From assembly GCA_016271365.2 (NCBI GenBank), contig CM028129.1, positions 1,011,915,501-1,011,979,500 on the forward strand: a DNA stretch of 64,000 nucleotides. The letters are read 5' to 3'. The DNA comes from Neoceratodus forsteri. Lineage: Eukaryota; Chordata; Ceratodontiformes; Ceratodontidae. The translations under genes were made by a program, and so were the position numbers. Within the stretch, counting starts at the first letter, position 1. Each line of letters begins with the position of its first letter. The notes under the pieces are model-generated. The model had not been told where the DNA came from. It was given only the letters and a program-made list of their open reading frames with translations, and made no database searches. Positions 12,367-24,820 of this stretch are shown here, piece by piece.

Positions 12367-13019
12367 GGCGCTTAAAGAATGGAGCACCACTGCAATGCAC
12401 TACAAGCATTAAACTGGACACCCCTTAAAGCGAGACTCACCTATCCCTCCCTGTGCTTAGCTTTCAAATTGCAGCAACCTGATGCCCCACTAAGCCTGAG
12501 AAATCTGCTAGCCCCAAAAGCAAACAGGAGGGAGCTTAGGTCAACTGAATGCAAGCTGCTAGAACCTCCAAGAGCCAGATCAACTACGGGACAATGGTCA
12601 CCTAGAATAAACCTCCCCAAACTCTGGAATAATCTCCCGAAAGAGCTCAAGGACCGCACCTTTCTTGAGGGGTACAAGAAAGGGTTAAAACTACACCTAA
12701 GCAGTGGGTCTCATTGCAGGTGCCACAACCCATAAAGGCACCTCTGCTAAAGGAGGATGCCTCACGTAAATACAGACAAAAGGGAGGGAGGAATAGTAAG
12801 GAAAGACATAATGTACTGAACTACACTTACGTCTACTATCTTCTCATGAATGTGTGTAACTAACAAGGTTGTTTGTATGTAAACTCACCTATGTCAACTG
12901 TAGTAATGTCTATCTCTGCAACATGTACACATGATCAATGTACCATATACTGTAGTATAATCAAAAGCATTGGTTTTCTTTTCCCCTCTAGGTACATGTA
13001 ACTAATCCCAGGTCACCCC
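12367..13019 (+). mobile_element. L2-like LINE C-terminal fragment with 3' UTR
   Basis: The plus-strand frame at 12379-12735 reads ALQALNWTPLKARLTYPSLCLAFKLQ, LLEPPRARSTTGQW and INLPKLWNNLPKELKDRTFLEGYKKGLKLHL. These are the HWLPVxxRxxYK, VPRTRTxxG and LWNxLPxxLR...SFKxxLKTHLF blocks that end L2-group and related LINE proteins. Everything upstream is missing, so this is a 5'-truncated copy. About 280 bp of non-coding sequence follows. It begins the insert that separates two pieces of LINE D. Confidence 0.7.
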
Positions 13020-13035
13020 TGAAAAAGGGACTGTC

Positions 13036-13084
13036 AATACCGCTAAGTTCAACACTTTGTAAAAATGTTGAACTTAGCGGTATT
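13036..13084. repeat. Perfect 19-bp inverted repeat with 11-nt loop
   Basis: The left arm AATACCGCTAAGTTCAACA (13036-13054) is exactly complementary to the right arm at 13066-13084. The loop is CTTTGTAAAAA. All 19 pairs are Watson-Crick. No T-rich terminator tract follows. Its function is unknown. Confidence 0.9.
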
Positions 13085-13800
13085 CTTTAAAGTTTAAGGG
13101 CCACTGACACTGAGAAATATGGCACTCGGTGCCGTCAGAGGCGGGTCCAGCACACAGGTGAGCACGTAAGTGCTTACGTTGACACTTGGCGTTGGTTTCT
13201 GGATTCAGGGGTGGAGCTCAGCTTCCTTTAAAATCCAGGTATCATATCCCACCGCAGTACTCCCGCTGACAACAGACGCCAGACGCCCGACACCAAAAGA
13301 ATCTTCTGAGTAAGTTGGTATGCAAGTCTAATGAAAATACTTCATTGTATGACACAAGGCACTGATAAAATCTAAATTTTTTTCCTTTTAAAGCAAATAA
13401 AGCTGGAAAATTTGTGGCATATAAATTCGGCAAGCAGGAAAACAGTGGACAGTTTAAAGATAGGAAACAGGTTAGCGTCATTAGTAGTTTTTGTAATTAC
13501 CTCTGCTCAAAGTTGCAAACTTGTTGAGTACATAGATACAGTTGTTTAACAATGTGAAGTTAGCGATGTGACTCTACGGAATGAAATATTGCTGAAAATG
13601 TGATTTTTTCTAACATAGTTATCTGGATGGCTATTTAACATATAGAGATTTCACTCTAGCGAATATTTGGATAGCATTCAGTATGGAAAACTAAGTTATT
13701 AAACTGTTTTGACTGGATTTGAGCGAGTAGGCTGTTGATTTTTAATACAGTGAGATACAGGGAAGAATGATATGGGTAAACTAAGTTATTTGTTATGAAT

Positions 13801-13999
13801 GGGAGGCAGTATAGCGCAGTGGTTTAAGGCTCTGAGCTACAAATCTGGTGACATCCAGCAGTCCAGACCTGGGTTTGAATCCTACAGCTTCCACTTACAT
13901 ACTGTGTGACCCTGAGCAAGTCACTTAACTTCCCGATGCTCCTGTAAAAAAGCTTTCAGCTTAGTGTGCTACTCCTGGTTAAACAACTAAAAAAAAAAA
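13801..13999 (+). mobile_element. tRNA-derived CORE-SINE (MIR-like)
   Basis: It starts with a tRNA-like head: an A-box-like TATAGCGCAGTGG at about 13811 and a B-box-like GGTTTGAATCC at about 13873. These drive RNA polymerase III transcription in this family. The body continues with TGTGTGACCCTGAGCAAGTC and ACTTAACTTCCC (13905-13935), the conserved CORE segment of MIR-type SINEs. It ends in an A-rich tail at about 13988-13999. The flanks show no clear target duplication, so it is probably old. Confidence 0.82.
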
Positions 14000-14510
14000 A
14001 TGCATTAACTAATGTGATTAAATATTCATGTTTGTTGGAGTGACATAATATGTGTTCAGTAGAGTACTTGTAAGAGCACCTTTTTTCCTATTATCACGTT
14101 TACATAGATGTCCAGAGTATGTTTCATTTGTTTCACGTTAACATATCTTATAAAATTGTTACTTTGAGGTTTATAGAGTGAAAATGAGGTGTTTATATAA
14201 GTCTTGAAAATGGTTTTTAGATAATCTTGGTAACTTTAAGCAAAGTTATTTGGTGCAGAATGCTAAAGTTTTTCCTTGTTTTTGTTATCAGTGGCTGTAA
14301 GCGGGAGTCAAACCTGAAACCTATTTTTTGTAAGAAGATAGACATTTATGAATTGGAAATTGATAAATAAGGACAATCTTGTTTCTTTATTTTATATTTT
14401 ATTACTAGAATTTATTCAAAATGGTTTCTATCTATTTAAAACCAAGATTTATGTATTATAATTTGTATATTTCTTGAAAAAATATTTTTTTTTAGAATAA
14501 GACCAGTGTC

Positions 14511-14534
14511 CTGATGAAGGGTTTTCCCGAAACG
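14511..14534 (+). ncRNA. Hammerhead-ribozyme-like relic
   Basis: CTGATGA (14511-14517), a GGG-TTTT-CCC stem-loop and GAAACG (14529-14534) reproduce the order of the hammerhead catalytic core: CUGAUGA, helix II, GAAA. Short hammerheads of this kind are known in terminal repeats of Penelope-like elements and in retrozymes. The match is incomplete. Helix II is only 3 bp with an extra A, the expected GUH after a minimal helix III is GAT here, and helix I pairing is weak (CCAGT near 14503 with ACTGG near 14549). I read it as decayed or coincidental, not active. Confidence 0.3.
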
Positions 14535-14642
14535 TAGATTATTTTTGAACTGGAAGATATCCGAATAAAATATTTTGATGGAATTTAAGAATACTTGATC
14601 TATTTTTTAAGTTGGGTGAGTGGGCCTTATTACCCAGTATCA

Positions 14643-14944
14643 AAATTTAAATAAATAAATAAATCCAGTTTTAATTCTCCTGCCCTTAAAACTGGTACCA
14701 TGGTATTCCCTCCATATTTATAATTAAATTTAAGGATAGCTTTGGTCATTTTTTTTGCTTTTAAAGACTGATCTTTTAGATGTGAGTTCCATGTGAACTT
14801 AGAGGTGACTTTCACTCCTAAATAAATATATTCAGTAACAGTTTTAATTTTATTACTACCCAAGTGGAAGCAATCTTTACTATTTGATTTTGCATTTTTG
14901 GAAAATATCATGATTTTGGTTTTATTCAAATTAATTTTTAACTG
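14643..14944 (-). pseudogene. LINE 'D' RT piece after the catalytic block
   Basis: The minus strand reads LKINLNKTKIMIFSKNAKS, then NKIKTVTEYIYLGVKVTSKFTWNSHLKDQSLKAKKMTKAILKF. These are the RT blocks after the catalytic aspartates (NxxKTKxMxFS and YLGVxxxxxxxWxxHL). The reading runs straight into the segment at 25076-25258, whose last residues before the break are LSYQLQLK. The two were once adjacent; element C is inserted between them with the duplicated target TTTTTAACTG. Confidence 0.8.
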
Positions 14945-16066
14945 AATAAGGTCTGGCATTCACTTATCAATCGAGAGCAGGTTGGCTTTGTGGTGGGCAG
15001 ACTTTCAGCGGATCAGCTTCATACTTTATCCCATCTTATCTCTGCATCCAGGAACTCCCATGTTCTGTCGATGTTGGTTTCCCTGGATGTAGAGAAAACT
15101 TTTGACTGGGTTTCCTGGGACTACCTGTTTCATTTGTTACCCAGGTTCCACAGTCCACTCAACTTTATAAATTGGGTCCAGGTGCTATGTTCACACCCCT
15201 CTGCCCGTATCCTCTGTAATGGGGTATTGTCCACTCCTTTTCAGTTGTATCAAGGAACCAGGCAGGGTTGCACACTCTTACCTTTTCTATTCAGTCTCTT
15301 TCATGAACCGCTACTTTGAAAGAGCAAGACTTCTCCTCAATTACAGGGTATCTCTGTAGGGCCCCTTCCAATACAAGTTGTCCATATACGCAGCTGACAT
15401 TATTCTCCACCTCACCTCCCCAGCTTTGTCCTTACCTGCTACCCTGGACATTATTTTGGAAATTGGGATGTAAGTTAAACCTGTCCAAGACTGAGGTGAT
15501 GCCACTCAACAGCATTACCTTGAGGTATGAAGTGGAGCATTTAGGGTTGGTCTGGATCCATGATAAACTTAAATAGTTAGGCATGTACTTTATTACTGTG
15601 CCTTCTAAATGGAAACAATATAACCTTGATGCTGTGGTTCATACTATTTGCATTGACTTGCAACGATGGAATCTTCTGCCACTCTCCCTTTGGGGCCACA
15701 TCAGTATTGTTAAAATGAATGTTTTTCCCCATTTTCTGTACCCATTGTGTATACAACCATGTTCTCCCAAAGTCCTGGTACCTGTAATTTTATATGATCA
15801 TTTCTTCTTTTTTGTAGTGTGGTAAGACCCCCCCTCAAACAGCACTTTTTAAACTGATGCAATCTAAAGAGCACGGAGGGCTTCAGGTAACCAACTTCTA
15901 CCTCTACTACCTCGCTATTCACTGTTCCCATTTTTTCATTGGTTATAGCACAACCCAGAAGGGAACCCTTTTATGTATAAGTCTGTGTGGTTAGAGATAG
16001 AGCACACTCTTTGCTTATCACATGGACTGGACACTTGTTCACTTCTTTATATTTCTCCTAAAAAAA

Positions 16067-16270
16067 TATGAGAATGCCTGACCACCAGCAGTTTAAATCT
16101 ATGCTGAAAACATATTTATTTTCTTTGGCCTTCCCTGATTAATTAATGGATTGATTTTAATTAATTATTATGTCATCTGTTTTTATACTGTAATTTTATG
16201 TTATGTACAGCACCTTGATTTTGATTTTGAAAGGTGTTATAAGAATAAAGATTGCTTGCTTGCTTGCTTG
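16067..16270 (+). mobile_element. L2-type LINE 3' end inserted in C
   Basis: The segment opens with 'cagtttaaatctatgctgaaaac', the LKTHLF-coding end of an L2 protein, runs through a short UTR and ends in TTGC repeats (TTGCTTGCTTGCTTGC). L2-group LINEs end in short 3' repeats of this kind. The duplicated target CTAAAAAA flanks it (16058-16066 with one extra A, and 16271-16278). Removing it restores continuous C sequence from LYISPK to KLPKPLQG. Confidence 0.85.
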
Positions 16271-18125
16271 CTAAAAAACTTCCTAAACCCTTACAGGGCT
16301 CCCCAATAGAGGCATCTGTATGTGCTCACTTACAATTGTGTACCCTTCTCAAGTTGCAACCTTGCAAGGACATTTCACAACCTCTTGTTGGTCATCCAAA
16401 TTTCCAGACTGGGGGCCATACTCTTACAGCATCTGTCTGACCCTTCATCAATGTGGATAAAGTATCGGACTTGGTGGTTGCTCAGAAGCTTCTGACATTT
16501 CAAGAAGCCCGACTTCAGTTTCAGTTACCCCTTTCTACTTGTTTCAGATATCTCCAACTCTCCCATATGATGGTGTCTTATTTTAGCTCTGAGGCTTGGG
16601 ATACCACATATCAGACTCATGTACTCTCCATGGCCACCTCAGCCCCTAGATCACATGTTATTTCATTTTACTATCATCAACTCTCAGACTTCCTTGCCCA
16701 GATGAAAGGCCCAGTTTTTTATTACTGGAATCAGGCCTTACCTTCCCTCACTCCCCCACATCATTGGGCATGTATCTGGTGATGTTTATACAGGTTTATT
16801 AAATGGGACAGGTATCCTTCTTTAGTTTCAAGTCCTGCGCAATCCTTACTTTACTCCAGACAAATGATATAAAATGGGTAAACTGCCATCAAATTTTTGC
16901 TCCAGATGTGCTAAGGAACACGGTACTTTGCTACAAGTCATTTGGACTTGTGAAAAGGTTGCCTCTTTTTGGTTTACAATTTGGGCCCACCTAGATCCTC
17001 TTCTAGGTCTATCTGAGGCCTTCTTCCTGGAGATGTGTTTGTTGGGGGATTATGGTGACACCTTGGTTGGGAATCAAAGATTCCACATGTTCCTTATATC
17101 TCTCTGTGCAAAAAAAGTGATTTTGAGACATTGGCTGGATCAAAATATCCCCTCCACTCCTGAGTGGTTTACGGAGATACTGTTTGTTTTACAAGCCAAA
17201 CAGACCATTGCTAGTCTTTCCCATAGAACCTCCACCTATAGGAAGGTTTTTGAACCCTTACATACATTACTGGCTTTTTAGGGTCCCCCTTTTCTCCTGC
17301 TGTTTCTTTGTGACATTGACTTTATCTGATTGAGTAATTTATAGATATTGGGCGCCCTCGTCTACTGCTCTTCTGCAATTGGATAACACTGTTTATTCAA
17401 TGCCCTGGACATGTAAGGGTGTTATCCTAGATGGTCTCCCAGTTGTGGGGGGAGGGGGGTTTGGTGCAAGGGAGGGACTGGTTTATTTTTTTGGATGCAG
17501 GGTTCTGTTTTCTTGTATATTAGCAGGGTGTCTTGTCTCTTCACTCTGGTAGTGTATTTTTCAGTTTTTCTTATTACACTCATTATTTCACCCTGCAATT
17601 TGAAAATATTACTGTGTTATAGCTGGGGGAAGGTTTTTTTCAGGGGAGGGAGGACGGGGGTATGGATTTGTGTTCTTTATTGTTGTTTTGCTGTTGTGTT
17701 TTTGAGCCTTGGTTTTATTTTTTTGCAGTTAATTTGTTTATTATAGTTTTATCCATAACACATAGTACAGCATATGTTACCTTAAGCAGATACATACTTT
17801 CATGTTACAATGAATATTGTAGATAACAATATGTTCAACATAACATTATGTCTCATTATCCATATAATCACTGAATATTTGCCTCCTGATAAAAGATCTT
17901 ATGTATTGCCTCATACAGTATGTACACAACGACCTGTACTATGTTACAGAAAAGAGTGATAATAACATGAAAATAAAATATATCAGACTAACATAGTTAT
18001 CTAATTTATAATAGAACTTAAGGAGCTGCATTATAATGTTAATTATACTACTAAATCCGTGCAGAAAAGTGTATCTGTTAATAAAAATAAGGTGAAAAAA
18101 GAGGAGACATTTTTATCGATACTTA

Positions 18126-21100
18126 TCACTTATGGGTTTGAAGGAAATTAAAATATTCCTGCCAACACAAATAATATTCATTGAGTCGGTTTGATGTCAA
18201 ATATGAAATTCTTTCTAAGGAAGCAATATAGGTCAAATTTTTCAAGATGTCTGTTAAAGTAGGTGTTATATTGGATTTCAAGTGGATTAAAATCAGTCTC
18301 TTGACTTGCATAAATAAAATCTGTAACCACTTGTGCTGGTGTTTTGTTAGATTTATGTTGTTATTTGTGATTCCTAATAAGCACAACTTAGGTTCAAGTG
18401 AGATATCACGGTCAATAATTTCACCAACTAAATTTTGAATGGTTTGCCATAAGTTAGATATGGGTTTGCATGACCATAAAATATGTAAAAGATCACCATT
18501 TGGAGCATTACATCGCCAGCACTTATTATTAGGTAATAGACCTATATTATGTAAATGAGATGGTATTTTATACCATAGATGTAAGATTTTAAATTGAATT
18601 AACCTACTACGCATATCTTTAAAGGAGTCATGACAGAGTTTCCAACATTTATCCCAATGAACATCTAATATGTTTTCATTTAATATCCGATTCCATCTAT
18701 TTCTAGCGGAAGGATTGGTTGTTAACATATCTCTAACCTGTTTATATATTTTACTAACTAAACCAGAGGATTAATGACCACATATTAATATATGAGGACT
18801 TAAAACCGATCTATTTGTTTGTTGGATGTAGGGGAGTATAACAGTTCGTATTTGTAAATACTTCCAAAAATCTTTTTTGGGGACATTCCATTTTATCTGA
18901 AAATTACTAAAAGAATTTAATGTATTGCTATTATCAGTCAAGATATCATTCAAGAATAAAATGTTCTTATACATCCATGATTTGCAATATATTGGTTTAT
19001 TCTCTAGATGCAATTTCGGATTACCCCAAATTGGAGTAAACGTAAAAGGCGTGGGGTCAGATTTAAGCCAGTTATGCATTTTGAACCAATAGTAAACAGA
19101 CACATTAATTATGGGATGCTTTTTTAACTTAGGGGTTAGTGTAAAGTAAATAAAACTGTTTGGTATGTATCCTGGAGACAAAGATGCTTCCATATCATAC
19201 CATAGTGGTATATTATGACTAGGTTTAAGAAACCATTTGATAGTTTGTGATGCTCTAAAAGCCCATAAATAGGCCATATACCATGGTAACCCCAAGCCGC
19301 CACGAGTCCAATGACAGCGTAATTTAATATGGCTAAATCTTAGTATGCGACCTTCCCATAAAAAGTTACCTATAGTTTTATCAATACTGTTTAAAAGATG
19401 AGGAGAAATTTTAAGTGGGATACAGGCAAACTGATAAAGAATTTTAGGTGTAATATTCATTTTAATTACCAATATTTTACCAAACAAAGATAGATTCAGA
19501 TTTTTCCATTTATCCAAGTCTGTTTTGATAGTCGCAAGTAAGGGACGTAGGTTTATTTCCCATATTCTGTCTAAATCAGCTGATACTTTAATCCCTAGGT
19601 AGGTGATACCTTGTGGGGACCAATGAAATCCAAGATGTTTATTCATAAGGAGATTACAATGTTTATTCAGTGGTAATATTTCAGATTTTTGATAATTAAC
19701 TGTGAGCCCAGAGAGCTTTGAAAAAAGTTTAAGTATATTATTGAGTGGTTGCACTGATAATTTTAGGTTTTCTAACAAAATAAGCATATCTTCAGCATAT
19801 GACAATGTTGTATATTGCGTATGCCCAATAGAGATGCCCTTTATGTTATTATTCTGTCTGAGAAAGGTGGCAAGAGTTTCAAGAGCTAAAATAAAAAGAG
19901 ATGGGGAAAGAGGGCATCCTTACCTAGTACCCCTTGCTAATATAAAGGACTGTGATAATGTAGAATTAGTGAGTACTCTCGCATGTGGCTTTGTATAAAG
20001 AAGTTTGATCCAAGAACAAAATTGTTTACTAAAACCAAATCGGGATAATACCATATAGAGAAAGATCCAGTCCAAAGAATCAAAGGCTTTTTCAAAGTCT
20101 ATTGCAATTGCTACTGCTGGAGAGTTAAGTGATTTGGCCTTATGAATAAGGTTAATTAAAGAATGCAGATGATCAGAACCCATCCTGCCTTTAACGAAGC
20201 CCACTTGAGATTTGTGAATTAGTTTAGGGATATATGGTTCTATACGATTTGCCAGAATCTTGGCAAATATCTTGCCGTCTATATTCAGTAAAGATATTGG
20301 TCGGTAGTTAGCCGGATTAGTAATGTCCTTGTCTTTTTTTGGGAGAATTGTAATAACTGCTTCTGTCATAGTAAAAGGTAGATATCCAGACCCGAAAGAT
20401 TCATGAAAAACCTTACATAATAAAGGGGATATTTGCTCAACAAGGGCTTATAAAATTCAACAGGAAATCCGTCTCCTCCCGGAGATCGTCCAGATTTAAG
20501 AGAGTGAATCGCTTTCTTTATTTCTTCTATAGTGAAAGGTGTATCTAAAGAATGTGTCACCTCCTGTGAGAGACGGGGAAGTGCTAATTTATCCAGAAAG
20601 AAAGAAATGTCAAGAAATGATGTCGGACTAGATGAAGAGTATAGATTTTTATACAAGGATGTCATAATTTCGTTAATTGCAGACTCACTAATTTGTGTTT
20701 TCCCTGTATGATCTTTTAGAGTGACTATATGGCCCTCCATTTGTTACATTCTTAGTCTATAAGCAAGTATTTTACTTCTTTTCTCCCCTCCTTCCCAAAA
20801 TTTGTGTTTTATTCTTAATAATGCTATTCCTGTTTTTCTGGAAATTAGCTCATTGATTTGCATACGTAATTGTAAGATTTCATAATGAAATCTAGAAGAA
20901 GGGTCAGGATGTGGGTTATCTGAATATAGTGTTTGTTTAATTTTTAGTGCATTTTCAAGATTGTTAATTTGTTGTTCCCTAAGTTTCCTCCTATGAGCAG
21001 CATAACTAATTATTTTCCCACATAGTGTGGCTTTAAGTGCTTCCCATGTAATGCCCATAGAGGTATCTTTTGGGTCATTGATATTAACAAATTCTTCAAT

Positions 21101-21904
21101 TTGCATTTTAATCCAGGGTAAAAATTCTGGATCTTTGAGCAGTAAAGGGTCTAATCGCCACGATGATGATTTTATGTGATGAATACCCCAATTAAGTAAG
21201 AGTTTGACTGGGGCATGATCAGATATAATTAACAGTAGTATATCGGCTTCAATTGTATTAGTCGTTAATGAAGGAGAGGTTAGCACATAGTTTATTCTGC
21301 TATAAGTCTGGTGGCGAGGAGAATAAAAGGTATATTCTCTATCCCTGGGGTGGAGGGTCCTCCATATGTCAGATAGGCCTAAATCCCTCATTAATTGAGA
21401 AACTATAATCAGACTTTTAGGGTGACAATCTAATGAACCATTACTCCTATCCATGTATGCATCTAAGGTGAAATTAAAGTCCCCTCCGATCAATATAGGA
21501 GAGCTGACTAGATTTAATTCAATCAACATTTGAGTTAGCTTCTGAAAGAATTGTGGTCATCTGAATTTGGTGAGTAAATACATTATGGTAAGTGGTCCTG
21601 AAGGGGTATCGAAAGTTATAATGACCCATCTGCCCTCTGAATCTTTCTGAATATTAGAGGTTGTCCATTTCAATTTTTTATGTATTAATATAGCTACACC
21701 TCTTTTTTTTGATGCGACTGAGGCCACTAACACCTGACCGACCCAATCACATTTTAGTCTAGCACCATCTGCTTCCAATAATTTGGTTTCTTGCAATAAT
21801 GCAATTTGTATTTTATGTTTCTTAAGATGGTTAAGAACTTGTTTACGTTTATTCAGAGCATTAAGTCTCTTGACATTCCATGAACATAATGTTAAATTAG
21901 CCAT
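18126..21904 (-). pseudogene. L1-type LINE 'S' ORF2: endonuclease, RT and zinc knuckle
   Basis: Reading starts at 21904 with MANLTLCSWNVKRLNALNKRKQVL, the APE endonuclease N terminus, with LLQETKL at about 21790. After a frame change at about 21550 come GGDFNFTLDAYMDR (about 21490), RINYVLTSPS and ISDHAPVKLL (21230). The RT has KKDKDITNPANYRPISLLNIDGKIFAKILANRI (about 20320), AIDFEKAFDSLDW (about 20090), RGTRQGCP (about 19920) and LSYAEDMLILL (19800). The first catalytic aspartate is glutamate (YAED). The C terminus holds CWRCNAPNGDLLHILWSC (18515-18465), a complete CCHC zinc knuckle. At least four frame breaks or stops separate five long reading blocks. Confidence 0.85.
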
Positions 21905-23569
21905 CCTATATTAAGTTATTGATCTGTTGTGAGCTAAATATGATGTCAAGGGACTATAATGTTCGTTTACATTTAACATTGTGGTGCAGAACATCTTATT
22001 ATAGATGTTATTTGTAGTAAATGTGTTGGCAGAATTACCTTGGATTAGTATAACAAACAGATACATATCTTTTATCTGTTTCCCTACAAGGCAGCTCTCT
22101 TTAACCAATGTAACCTTAACACTATATAACATTTTAATTTTATAACAATAAAATAAAACAGGTATCTAGGAAATACAGAGGAGATAAGGTCGGTCTGAGT
22201 GTACTTGCCCAAACAGTAAGCGGAAAAAGGAAAGGAAACAAAGACCAAGACCACCCCTCTATATTCTAGGACGCAGCTTATCAAACAGGAAATAGAGCAC
22301 CAAGAAAAATAAAAGAGAAGTACTATCCAAGTCTCCTTAAAACAATGACTCAATCAGAGTTTCCAAACAGTATCTTTGTACTGAAATTTAAAGTAAGCTC
22401 AAATAGAATAACACTTATTGTATTCTCTTACGCTTGTATAATTGGAGGCAATAGAGTCCAAAGACATAACCAGGTCTAGCATCACCTCTGATAAGGAGAG
22501 ACCAAATGAAATGTAAGGAGAAAAGAGAAGAAAAAAAAAATATTCCTTATCTGCATATATCCATTTATGCAGTTATAATGAGTTAGATGGCATTCATGTG
22601 TAAGATACTATATACATGTAGTATATAGCATATTATGTTTAACCCTGCTTTATATATGTGTAGAGGCTGCTCAGCACAACCTAAACATGTAATTAATGTA
22701 TTTGATCTAGTAGCTATTGAAGAAGATGCATATATTCTATGATGGAAATAGTATTTCTTTCATCTATCATACAGAATTCCCCATACCTTTATATTGTCAA
22801 ATAGCAAGTAAGATTGAAAAAAGGAAGAGGGAAGAAGGAGGAAAAAAAAAAAGGGAAAAATCGAATTGCAGGGATATTAAGAATATGTTATCACAGGATT
22901 TTAGTATATACCAGTCTGCTGATCCATTATCTGTCCTACGTAAAGTAAAGTGTGTTTTGATACAACAGTTAATTTCGTTAACTGATATCCAGCACATCTA
23001 TTTTGCCAAAAATCATTTATAAGTTTGCAGGATCGAGACATATAAAGATGTTCTCCAATTAGGAACCCAACTTAAATCCTGATTCAGTGAAGAGATCTTG
23101 TACTGGATATAAATCTGAAAGAATTGGGATTCTATGCCATATAATGACCTTGATTAGCCACTTATATCGAGACCGGATGCTTTTTTTTTAATCTTAAAGA
23201 CGGATTATATAAACACGCTATCCCATCAAGTAATTTGCCTATTAAACAATATTATCAGCCAAGGCAAAAAGAAAGTCAGCCCCAGACTTGCTTGGAGTCT
23301 ATTTATGAAGTGTGGTTGCTAGTATATTATCACATTGCCATAGATCATATGTTCTAGTCCCACCACAGCCATTATATCACGATCTTTATATACAGCCACC
23401 TGTATTTGCTGCTGTTCAGTTCCTTCCAAAAGTACAGCTTAGATGAGAATTAAATCTATGCTGAAAGGTAGCTGGTAAGAGTGACCCAGATGTGTATTCC
23501 TCGATATCTCAAGTCAAACTGCTGATTCACCTGAAGTATAGCGCATTATTAACAGCGATTTCCTGTATC
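21905..23569 (-). other. Unusually long spacer between ORF1 and ORF2 of 'S'
   Basis: No frame of more than about 100 residues looks real, and I see no second element, SINE head or inverted-repeat boundary. The sequence is AT-rich. L1-type LINEs normally have ORFs that overlap or are separated by tens of bases, so 1.66 kb is odd. It may hold an unrecognised insert, degraded ORF sequence or a true spacer. Confidence 0.5.
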
Positions 23570-24820
23570 TTATCTCAAGTGCTTTAAAGGTGTGGAGTCT
23601 CTTTTATGTTTGCTCTTACCATGGCATTTCTTTTTCCGGGGTTCATTAAGTTTAACAGGTGAACTGTCACCATCACATGACCAGGAGGCATCCATCTGTT
23701 CGCGGCTTTCCTCATCTCTTAATTGCATATCTGATTCTATAGCAAATCCATCACAGGGGGAAGGTAAATCCTGTAGTAGGGCATATCTATTTTGCACAGA
23801 AACATTAGGAATAATTGGCTCCATAGCAACAGATTTCGAGGTATTTTTACTTGATATTTCAGAACTGTAACTTCGTGTTGCTACGTGAGCTGTTTCAGGA
23901 ATTGCCTTGTTACGTACAGGGCTGGTCTGACCTTCCAATGGCTTGTCAGGAGATTCCAGAACAGGACCAGCTTTCCCCAAGGTACCATTGTTATACATTT
24001 TATCAGTGTTGATTTTGATCAGGGATTCGGCAGTAAATTGAGCTTTTTGGACCGCAGAATCATTGTGTTGAGTTGTTGAGTAACAGTTCAGAAAAGCCAT
24101 CAGAGCCTCTGGGTCATAGAAATCTTTATGAGAGCCCTCCACGAAGATCTGCATAGTTGCAGGGTATCTAAGAGTGAAGTGGAGCCCATTTGATGCATAA
24201 CTCGCCTAGCAGTAGTGTAAGCTCTCTGTTTCAATGACAGTTCTTTAGAAAAGTCTCGGTATATACTGTATATATATATGTCATGATCCTGCCATCTGAG
24301 ATGCCCAATTTCCCTGGATTTTTGTAAGATTAGTTCTATACATGCATAGTTTAAAAATGTAGCAATTATAGGCCTGGGTCTTTGCTCCACGGGTTTTAGT
24401 CTGGAACTGGTGAGACCTGTTCTATTATTAATTCACTGCCAGTTTGTAGGCCGAGTATTTGCGGTAGCTCCCGTTGTAAGAATGCGGTGGTATTCCTGCT
24501 TTCCACACCTTCAGGAAATCCAAATATACGAAGATTGTTTCTTCGATTTTAAATTGTAGTTCTTTAATCATTCGATCTTGAGATCTGATAGTTGTTTTTA
24601 ACTCTTGTATGGAATCTTCACTGAGACGAATTTTGCTTTCTGTAAATGCAAGTCTGGAATCGATGGTTTTCATCATTTGTGTATTTTGTTGAGTAGCAGT
24701 TTTTAGGTCGCTTATGTCCGTAGATAGTTTGTTGAACATTTCTTCAATCTTTTCGAGTGTATTTAATTGTTTATCACAATGAGTCATTGTGAGGCCTTGC
24801 AGGTTCTCTTTCAGATCCAC
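23570..24820 (-). pseudogene. L1-type LINE 'S' ORF1 (RNA-binding chaperone-like)
   Basis: The first block (24820-24500) is a long heptad-rich stretch (LNTLEKIEEMFNKLSTDISDLK ... MMKTIDSRLAFTESKIR), predicted to be the trimerising coiled coil of L1 ORF1p. It is followed by RMIKELQFKIEE. A second block (24390-24100) reads RPRPIIATFLNYACIELILQKSREIGHLRWQDHDIYIYSIYRDFSKELSLKQRAY, which matches the RRM/C-terminal-domain style that binds RNA. A third block (24154-23570) is a serine-rich, lysine-ended tail (KKKCHGKSKHKRDSTPLK), probably an extra C-terminal nucleic-acid-binding tail. Frame changes occur near 24420 and 24150. Confidence 0.8.

Larger units (their letters stand above)
13020..14642. other. 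Unassigned part of the insert in LINE D
   Basis: This is non-coding and mostly AT-rich, with no convincing ORF. It includes a perfect 19-bp hairpin (13036-13084), a MIR-like SINE (13801-13999) and a hammerhead-like relic (14511-14534) followed by an AATAAA near 14565. It ends close to an AAAT-repeat run (about 14646-14663) that could be the 3' tail of the insert. The combination resembles terminal sequences of Penelope-like elements, but no Penelope coding region is visible. Confidence 0.4.
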
